Origin: JANMQK01 sp031370485
GTDB taxonomy: Bacteria > Acidobacteriota > Polarisedimenticolia > Gp22-AA2
Length of the DNA stretch: 18,785 bases
Reading direction: 5' to 3'
Assembly (NCBI GenBank): GCA_031370485.1
Contig: JANMQK010000264.1
Location: 1 to 18,785 of the forward strand
The position numbers and the translations under genes are program-made. Each line of letters starts with the position of its first letter. The first letter of the stretch is position 1. The notes under the pieces were generated by a model. The model was not told where the DNA came from. It searched no databases and was given only the letters and a program-made list of their open reading frames with translations. This document shows, piece after piece, positions 14,905-18,785 of this stretch.

Positions 14905-14948
14905 GTGAGCAATCGTGAACAGTTTGCGAAGGACGTCCCTGCTATCGT
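14905..14948 (+). promoter_or_regulatory. Direct-repeat regulatory region upstream of first OmpA-like gene
   Basis: TGAGCA at 14906-14911 and TGAACA at 14916-14921 repeat at exactly one helical turn (10 bases). They are followed by CTGCTATCGTG (from 14939), where TATCGT could be a -10 element. The same arrangement, with the same distance of 48 bases from the repeats to the start codon, precedes the second paralogue. A direct repeat with 10-base phasing suggests a bound dimer of an activator; the protein is unknown. Confidence 0.5.
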
Positions 14949-14968
14949 GGCCGATGGAGGTAACACAC

Positions 14969-15670
14969 ATGTCGCGAATACTGAATGTTTCGAAGATCTT
15001 CATGGCGCTGCTCGTTTCGGTCGTCCTCGCGGGGCCGATCCTGGCTGCCGGTCTGGGCTACCTCGATGCCCGCAGCGAGGCCATGTACACCTCGCCGAAG
15101 GCCATCATGGAGGCCCAGGCGATTCTGCAGCAGAATCACTACCTCGCGCCCGGCAGCTACCGCAAGGGTGAGCTGGACCGGACGACGGTCGGCGCCATCA
15201 CCGAGTTCCAGAGGGTCCATACGGTGCGCAAGACCGGCGTGCTCAACTTCGACACGATGACTCTTCTGTGGTCGCACGGGAACGGCCAGCAGGTTGCCGT
15301 CGCAAGCGCCGCGCCGCTGTTCCCCGACAGGAACGCGCTCATTCTCAGGGGCGTCAAGTTCGATATCGACAAGGCGACGCTGAGGCCCGAGTCGCGGACA
15401 ACCCTCGACAGGGTCACCGCATCTCTGAAGTCATGGCCCAAGGTCAACGTCGAGATCCAGGGCCACACGTCCGAGCCCGGCACCGAGGCCCACAACCAGA
15501 ATCTGTCCCAGCGCAGGGCGGAAGCCGTGAGGGCCTACCTCGTCTCCGAGGGCATCGACGGATCCCGTCTCGTGGCGAACGGATACGGCGAGACCCGATT
15601 CATCGCCACCAATGCGACGGTTGAAGGCAAGCAGAAGAACCGCCGAGTCGAGCTGCACGAGATCGATTAG
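14969..15670 (+). CDS. Peptidoglycan-binding-1 / OmpA-domain protein, first tandem copy
   Basis: This 233-residue exported protein has a signal peptide (MSRILNVSKIFMALLVSVVL, cleavage after LAA near residue 27). A PG-binding-1-like domain at about 37-101 includes SPKAIMEAQAILQQNHYLAPG and VGAITEFQRVHTVRKTGVL. A short linker leads to an OmpA C-terminal-like domain at 125-231 with FDIDKATLRPES, VEIQGHTSEPG, LSQRRAEAVRAYL and NRRVEL. Both domains bind peptidoglycan in other proteins, so a role in anchoring the envelope is inferred. The Asp that contacts diaminopimelate in typical OmpA domains (GHTD) is Ser here. The ATG at 14969 follows GGAGGT at seven bases; an upstream start would precede the signal peptide. 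It has its own terminator at 15696-15732 and is a paralogue of the next gene. Confidence 0.9.
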   Translation: MSRILNVSKIFMALLVSVVLAGPILAAGLGYLDARSEAMYTSPKAIMEAQAILQQNHYLAPGSYRKGELDRTTVGAITEFQRVHTVRKTGVLNFDTMTLLWSHGNGQQVAVASAAPLFPDRNALILRGVKFDIDKATLRPESRTTLDRVTASLKSWPKVNVEIQGHTSEPGTEAHNQNLSQRRAEAVRAYLVSEGIDGSRLVANGYGETRFIATNATVEGKQKNRRVELHEID

Positions 15671-15695
15671 CCAGTTCCGGTTCGAGTCGCAACGA

Positions 15696-15732
15696 CGAGG
15701 CCCCGCGGGCAGGCCCCTCGGGACCTCGTTTT
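15696..15732 (+). terminator. Rho-independent terminator after first OmpA-like gene
   Basis: The arms CGAGGCCCCG (15696-15705) and CGGGACCTCG (15719-15728) pair with a single C-A mismatch and are followed by four T residues (15729-15732). It lies 26 bases after the stop codon, so the two paralogues are probably separate transcripts. Confidence 0.8.
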
Positions 15733-15773
15733 GTTATCGGTGCACTGTTGGAGTCTCCAAAGAATCGGCGATT

Positions 15774-15817
15774 GTGAGCAATCTTGAGCAGAGTGCCCAC
15801 GGTGACGCTGCTATCGT
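15774..15817 (+). promoter_or_regulatory. Direct-repeat regulatory region upstream of second OmpA-like gene
   Basis: TGAGCA occurs at 15775-15780 and again, identically, at 15785-15790, ten bases apart. CTGCTATCGTG follows with the same spacing as upstream of the first paralogue, and the distance to the ATG is again 48 bases. The bases between are less similar, so the repeats and the TATCGT element appear to be the conserved parts. Confidence 0.5.
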
Positions 15818-15837
15818 GACCAGTGGAGGTAACACAC

Positions 15838-16614
15838 ATGTCGCGAATACTGAACGTTTCGAAGATTTTCATGGCACTGCTTGTCTCGATCGCCCTCGTG
15901 GGGCCGCTCATGGCCGCCGGGATGGGTTTGCTCGACGCCCGCAGCGAGGCCATGTACACCTCGCCGAAGGCCATCGAGGAGGCCCAGACGATCCTCGAGC
16001 AGAACAACTACCTCGCTCCCGGCAGCTACCACAGGGGCGAACTCGACTCGTCGACCATCGGCGCCATCACCAACTTCCAGGGAGCGCACACGGTGCGCAA
16101 GACCGGCGTGCTCAATTTTGACACGATGACTCTCCTGTGGTCTCACGCGCAGGCCCTGCAGGTTGCCGTCGCGCCCACCGTGGTGGACAGGACGACCTAC
16201 GTGTACATGCCGGCGGCGGCTGCCGCCCCGGCCATCGTCTACAGGCCGGCCTCAACGCCTCTGTTCTTCGAGAAGAAGCCGCTGCGTCTGGATGGAGTCG
16301 AATTCGACATCGACAAGGCGACGCTGAGGCCCGAGTCACGGACCACCCTCGACCAGGTCAGCACGTCTCTGAAGACCTGGCCCAAGGTCAACGTTGAGAT
16401 CCAGGGCCACACCTCAGAGCCCGGCACCCCTGCCCACAACATGGAACTCTCCCAGCGCAGGGCGGAAGCCGTGAGGGCCTACTTCATCTCGGAGGGCATC
16501 GACGGAGCCCGCCTCACGGCCAATGGATACGGCGAAACCCGATTCACCGCCGACAACTCGACGATGGAAGGCCGGCAGGAGAACCGCCGAGTCGAGCTGC
16601 ACGAGATCTACTAG
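15838..16614 (+). CDS. Peptidoglycan-binding-1 / OmpA-domain protein, second tandem copy
   Basis: This 258-residue paralogue of the previous gene has the same order: signal peptide (1-27), PG-binding-1-like domain (37-101), linker, and OmpA-like domain (about 151-256). The first 18 residues are nearly identical to copy one, and the OmpA domain keeps FDIDKATLRPESRTTLD and GHTSEPGT, again with Ser in place of the usual Asp. The main difference is a linker some 25 residues longer (around 114-140), containing YVYMPAAAAAPAIVYRP, an Ala/Pro/Tyr-rich spacer that may extend the reach between the two domains. The ATG at 15838 follows GGAGGT at seven bases, as in copy one. It ends in its own strong terminator. 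A duplication of the whole promoter-gene unit is the simplest explanation. Confidence 0.9.
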   Translation: MSRILNVSKIFMALLVSIALVGPLMAAGMGLLDARSEAMYTSPKAIEEAQTILEQNNYLAPGSYHRGELDSSTIGAITNFQGAHTVRKTGVLNFDTMTLLWSHAQALQVAVAPTVVDRTTYVYMPAAAAAPAIVYRPASTPLFFEKKPLRLDGVEFDIDKATLRPESRTTLDQVSTSLKTWPKVNVEIQGHTSEPGTPAHNMELSQRRAEAVRAYFISEGIDGARLTANGYGETRFTADNSTMEGRQENRRVELHEIY

Positions 16615-16638
16615 CCGATTCCGGTTCGAGTCACGCTT

Positions 16639-16679
16639 ACGGGGCCCCGGGGGCAGAGCCCACGGGGCCCCGTTCTTTT
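16639..16679 (+). terminator. Rho-independent terminator after second OmpA-like gene
   Basis: ACGGGGCCCC (16639-16648) and GGGGCCCCGT (16664-16673) form a perfect ten-base-pair stem followed by TCTTTT. It lies about 25 bases after the stop codon and is the strongest terminator in the window. Confidence 0.88.
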
Positions 16680-16732
16680 CCGCGGCAAGTCACGGGGGGC
16701 TTCGCACTTCGGCTGAGGCTTGCAGGACAAGC

Positions 16733-16822
16733 TCATCGGGTTGCCGACATGAAGTCAACCATCCCATCCCATACCAGCTGCACCGCGATTGCCAGGATGA
16801 GGAAGCCGAACATGCGCCTCTC
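16733..16822 (-). pseudogene. C-terminal remnant of a MarC/NAAT-family membrane protein
   Basis: In the gap between the OmpA-like gene and the small basic gene, the minus strand encodes RRMFGFLILAIAVQLVWDG followed by MVDFMSATR and a stop at 16733. This matches the pattern of the last helix of MarC/YhgN-type (UPF0056) membrane proteins, which end in 'R-MG-LLLAIAVQ-ILDG'. Upstream in the same frame the sequence loses the pattern within about ten residues and meets a stop at 16874-16876, so the remaining 170 or so residues are gone. An ATG at 16813 could still give a 26-residue peptide, but no ribosome binding site is obvious. It looks like the tail of a gene lost by deletion. The match comes from memory of the family, not a search. 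Confidence 0.5.
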
Positions 16823-16872
16823 GGGCCGCCATGTCTGCCGGCCGGTCGACCGTTGAACCCCGGCCCCTTGCT

Positions 16873-16899
16873 GTCAGGATTTCATTTCGTGTGATTCAG
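16873..16899 (+). promoter_or_regulatory. Bipartite regulatory motif, plus-strand copy
   Basis: GTCAGG at 16873-16878, 14 bases, then GATTCAG at 16893-16899: the same 27-base frame as copies A to C, but on the plus strand and pointing to the small basic gene 138 bases away. It is followed by CTCCTGACTTGCGGG, close to CTCCGACTTGCAGG after the variant at 14117-14144. It is the only copy on the plus strand, matching the orientation of the gene it precedes. Confidence 0.55.
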
Positions 16900-16926
16900 A
16901 GAACTCCTGACTTGCGGGCTCTTCAA

Positions 16927-16951
16927 TGCAGGGATAGAAGTATCCCTTGCA
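16927..16951 (+). other. Hairpin in the putative leader of the small basic gene
   Basis: GGGATA-GAAG-TATCCC (16931-16946) is a perfect six-base-pair stem with a four-base loop. TGCA on the left and TTGCA on the right extend it with a bulge. There is no T run, so it is not a terminator. It lies about 90 bases before the start codon, after the shared motif, and may be a 5' leader structure affecting stability or translation. Confidence 0.4.
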
Positions 16952-17036
16952 GGGCGATTGTGTAGAAGGGGAGGCGAGGGTTTCCCTGTACCCCTCAACC
17001 GCGCTTCGCTGTTTGTCAATTCATGGAGGCAGCACA

Positions 17037-17156
17037 ATGGCGAAAAAAAGCAGAGGCGGAAGAATGACCGCAGCAAAAGGAAGAGCGGCACGGAAGCGAG
17101 GCGGCAAGGGCAAAGTGAAGAATCGGAAAGCCGGAAGACGCATCATGAAGACCTGA
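17037..17156 (+). CDS. Very basic 39-residue protein, possible nucleoid or RNA-binding peptide
   Basis: The ATG at 17037 has GGAGG seven bases upstream, a good ribosome binding site. The 39-residue product begins MAKKSRGGRMTAAKGRAARK and ends in GRRIMKT. It has nine Lys and eight Arg, no acidic residue and no aromatic residue, with many Gly and Ala. This composition resembles histone-H1-like tails, small DNA- or RNA-binding proteins, or ribosome-associated peptides, but it does not match bTHX or any ribosomal protein I recognise. It is preceded by the shared motif and a leader hairpin, and followed by a likely terminator at 17186-17208, so it appears to be transcribed alone. The strong ribosome binding site and its own promoter-like and terminator-like signals support a real gene despite the length. 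Confidence 0.65.
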   Translation: MAKKSRGGRMTAAKGRAARKRGGKGKVKNRKAGRRIMKT

Positions 17157-17185
17157 ACGATTCCAGGTGGTTCGGCGTTGGCTGG

Positions 17186-17208
17186 CAGGAGGACCCCGTC
17201 TCCTGTTT
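17186..17208 (+). terminator. Likely terminator after the small basic gene
   Basis: CAGGAG (17186-17191) and CTCCTG (17200-17205) pair around an eight-base loop, followed by TTT. It lies 30 bases after the stop of the 39-residue gene and about 70 before the next start. The stem is short and the T run brief, so strength is uncertain. Confidence 0.5.
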
Positions 17209-17275
17209 CGGCATGGGATGTCGATAAGAGAGCCATGTGTCTTCATAATAACCCGGGGAAAGGAGAGGTCATCAT

Positions 17276-18517
17276 ATGAAAGGCGGATATTGGGGTGTGT
17301 TGGCAAGCGCGGCCGTCGCCGCGCTTCTTGTGGCTCCGCCCCTGGCCTTGGCCGCGTCCGCGCCACCACTGGGTTCGGCGGAGAGCTTTGCAGTCCTGGG
17401 TGCATCCACGGTGACCTGCACCGTTGCGTCGATGGTCACCGGAGACGTGGGCGTCAGTCCCGGGTCCTCGATCACGGGGTTCAATCCTGATTGCACGCTC
17501 ACGGGATCGCTTCACGCAGCCGATGGCGTCGCGCTCCAGGCTCAACTTGATGCTGGCATCGCGTACGGAGCCCTCGCAGAGGCGGCGTGCACTACCAACT
17601 TGACCGGGCAGGACCTGGGGGGATTGACGCTCGCGTCAGACGTTTATTGCTTTGACTCGTCGGCGCAGTTGACGGGAACGCTCTTTCTCTCGGGCGCGGG
17701 CCCCTGGATTTTCCAGATCAAGAGCACGCTCACGACCACGAGCAACTCGTCTGTCATCGTGCTCAATAACAGCGGTCAAACCTGCGACGGGTCGAAGGTG
17801 TTCTGGCAGGTCGGCAGCTCCGCGACTCTCGGCACCGGCACCCAGTTCGTCGGGAACATCCTCGCCTACGCGAGCGTCGGCCTGGATCCCGGAGCGACGC
17901 TGGACGGCAGCGCCCTGGCGCTGAACGGTGCAGTGACCTTGAGTGGCAGCAACACCGTCTCCGTGTGCGGCTCCGGCGGTGGCCCGTTTCCCGCGGAATG
18001 CACGATCAAGGTGACGGGGGGCGGGCAAATCCCCGTGCCTGACCCCGATAACGCCGGGCCGACTGCCGCCGGGATGGGCAGGGCCAGCTTCGGGTTCAAC
18101 GCGAAGTCGAAGAAGTCGGGGGACGGCACGAAAGGCCGCCTCGACTATCTGAACCACGTCACGGGTCTGCACGTCAATGGTCCCGTCTCCGACGCCGAGG
18201 TGATCGCCACGAACCCGGACGGGTCGCCCAAGACCGTCCGGTTCTCCGGCACCTGCCAAGGCCGTGGACCTGGATGCTCCTTCAGCGTGACGGTGGAAGA
18301 CCACGGCGAGACCGGTACGAGCGATGAGTTCGGTATCGCGGTGACCGGCGGGTTGTCCGAGCTCAGATCGCGGCGCGTCGTCAGCCGGGGGAACATCCAG
18401 ATCCACAAGAGCCATTGTGTTTGCCGTGGAAAACACGATTGCAAGGACGACGACAAAAAGGGAAAGAGCGACCGCGAAGACGATGACCCCGGTAGGAAGA
18501 GCCGGCACAATCGCTGA
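17276..18517 (+). CDS. Secreted DUF3494 ice-binding-type protein with post-COAP-1 domain
   Basis: This 413-residue protein has a signal peptide (1-27, ending ALAASA). The DUF3494 ice-binding-type beta-solenoid domain spans about 33-231: AESFAVLGASTVTCT and TGDVGVSPG near its start, then GPWIFQIKSTL, VFWQVGSSATLG and FVGNILAYASVGLDPGATL. A second domain at about 243-375 has the post-COAP-1 pattern: KVTGGGQIPVP, ASFGFNAK, GRLDYLNHVTGLHVNGP, VRFSGTCQG and CSFSVTVEDHGETG. The tail (376-413) has CVCRGKHDC and alternating Asp- and Lys/Arg-rich blocks. DUF3494 proteins bind ice in cold-adapted microbes, but many homologues in temperate bacteria are thought to be adhesins or surface proteins. The ATG at 17276 follows GGAGAGG at seven bases. 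Surface location is inferred from the signal peptide; no sorting signal is visible. Confidence 0.9.
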   Translation: MKGGYWGVLASAAVAALLVAPPLALAASAPPLGSAESFAVLGASTVTCTVASMVTGDVGVSPGSSITGFNPDCTLTGSLHAADGVALQAQLDAGIAYGALAEAACTTNLTGQDLGGLTLASDVYCFDSSAQLTGTLFLSGAGPWIFQIKSTLTTTSNSSVIVLNNSGQTCDGSKVFWQVGSSATLGTGTQFVGNILAYASVGLDPGATLDGSALALNGAVTLSGSNTVSVCGSGGGPFPAECTIKVTGGGQIPVPDPDNAGPTAAGMGRASFGFNAKSKKSGDGTKGRLDYLNHVTGLHVNGPVSDAEVIATNPDGSPKTVRFSGTCQGRGPGCSFSVTVEDHGETGTSDEFGIAVTGGLSELRSRRVVSRGNIQIHKSHCVCRGKHDCKDDDKKGKSDREDDDPGRKSRHNR

Positions 18518-18657
18518 CCTGATGCCACCGGGTCCCCAGGGGCGCGGCAGAGCGCCCGCCCCCGGAGATTGGCTTTGTGGTCTGGGGGTACACGCGCGGC
18601 CGGCGAGGTGATACAACCATTGAACATTCACCCGCGTCAACGGCAGGAACATTCGGC

Positions 18658-18785
18658 ATGAAGAAGGGGAATCTCAAGTCGACCACGGTGACGGCTCGGT
18701 TACCCAAGTGTCCGACGGGGATCCAGGGTCTGGATGAAATCACCGGCGGCGGGTTGCCGCGGGGGCGGTCGACGCTCGTGTGCGG
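18658..18785 (+). CDS. KaiC-like RecA-superfamily ATPase, N-terminal fragment
   Basis: The frame opens at ATG 18658 (GGCAGGAAC upstream) and runs off the right edge after 42 codons. CPTGIQGLDEITGGGLPRGR followed by STLVCG is the stretch that precedes the Walker A loop in KaiC-family proteins; the loop itself is cut off. KaiC homologues outside cyanobacteria often act in stress or signalling with nearby histidine kinases or KaiB-like proteins, which would lie beyond this window. The 140 bases between this gene and the DUF3494 gene hold a weak GC-rich hairpin (18540-18557) without a T run and nothing else I can name. Confidence 0.85.
   Translation, partial: MKKGNLKSTTVTARLPKCPTGIQGLDEITGGGLPRGRSTLVC

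Larger units (their letters stand above)
14905..16635 (+). repeat. Tandem duplication of promoter plus PG-binding/OmpA gene
   Basis: Two units of about 0.8 kb align from the direct repeats (14905 and 15774) through the ribosome binding site and coding region to about 20 bases after the stop, where both read CCGGTTCGAGTC. Beyond that the terminators are unrelated in sequence. Silent and replacement differences throughout, and the linker insertion in copy two, show this is an old, diverging duplication. Confidence 0.8.

Noticed and set aside
14905..14921. Direct repeats TGAGCA/TGAACA as a Crp/Fnr binding site
   Set aside because: Crp/Fnr sites are inverted repeats (TGTGA-N6-TCACA or TTGAT-N4-ATCAA); these are direct repeats, so the neighbouring Crp/Fnr protein is not an obvious reader.
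18540..18557. GGGCGC/GCGCCC hairpin after the DUF3494 gene as a terminator
   Set aside because: The stem is only six base pairs and no T run follows, so it does not meet the usual standard for a rho-independent terminator.
1..18785. CRISPR array, insertion sequence, prophage, toxin-antitoxin or defence system
   Set aside because: I found no regularly spaced repeats, transposase, integrase or phage structural motifs, and no known defence domains in any of the credible coding frames.

Overview
The window is GC-rich, gene-dense bacterial chromosome with Gram-negative-type envelope genes: lipoproteins, OmpA-family proteins, a periplasmic BON protein and a bifunctional penicillin-binding protein. 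The mix suggests an Acidobacteriota-like or similar soil/sediment lineage: a glycine-zipper lipoprotein with an 'IPAGTQLTL...LSS' region, a DUF3494/post-COAP-1 protein, a Crp/Fnr regulator and a KaiC-type ATPase. This placement is an inference from gene content; there is no rRNA or other phylogenetic marker. I see no CRISPR array, tRNA, rRNA, insertion sequence or phage gene.

Layout. From 1 to 14025 every gene is on the minus strand. Read in transcription order (right to left) the blocks are: (i) 14025-11333, a shortened YvcK/CofD-like protein, an RsbT-type switch kinase, a soluble histidine kinase with an RsbU-type N-terminal domain, and a NarL/FixJ response regulator; (ii) 11159-9711, an LCAT-like alpha/beta hydrolase; (iii) 9528-7228, a class A penicillin-binding protein; (iv) 7098-4794, a four-BON-domain periplasmic protein and an AI-2E-family permease; (v) 4685-946, DUF948 protein, YtxH protein, Fe/Mn superoxide dismutase, a secreted protein with a possible ThuA/DUF4350-like fold, and an M48 metalloprotease; (vi) 784-116, a glycine-zipper lipoprotein; (vii) the start of another exported protein at 61, leaving the window. 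From 14213 the genes are on the plus strand: a Crp/Fnr regulator, two tandem PG-binding/OmpA paralogues each with a copied promoter region and its own terminator, a decayed MarC fragment (minus strand), a 39-residue very basic protein, a DUF3494 ice-binding-type secreted protein, and the first 42 codons of a KaiC-like ATPase.

How it fits together. The content reads as an envelope and oxidative/osmotic stress island. Two observations stand out. First, a bipartite motif (GTCAGG-N14-GATTCAG, with a close variant TCAGGGTCCTCCTGAT...CTCAG) lies upstream of six transcription units, always pointing toward the gene, including the unit that encodes the signalling proteins. This looks like an undescribed regulon. 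Second, RsbT, whose known partner is the N-terminal domain of the RsbU phosphatase, sits next to a histidine kinase that carries an RsbU-like N-terminal domain in place of a phosphatase. This suggests a partner switch wired into a two-component system. Functional links are inferences; the motifs, domain order and gene overlaps are visible in the sequence.
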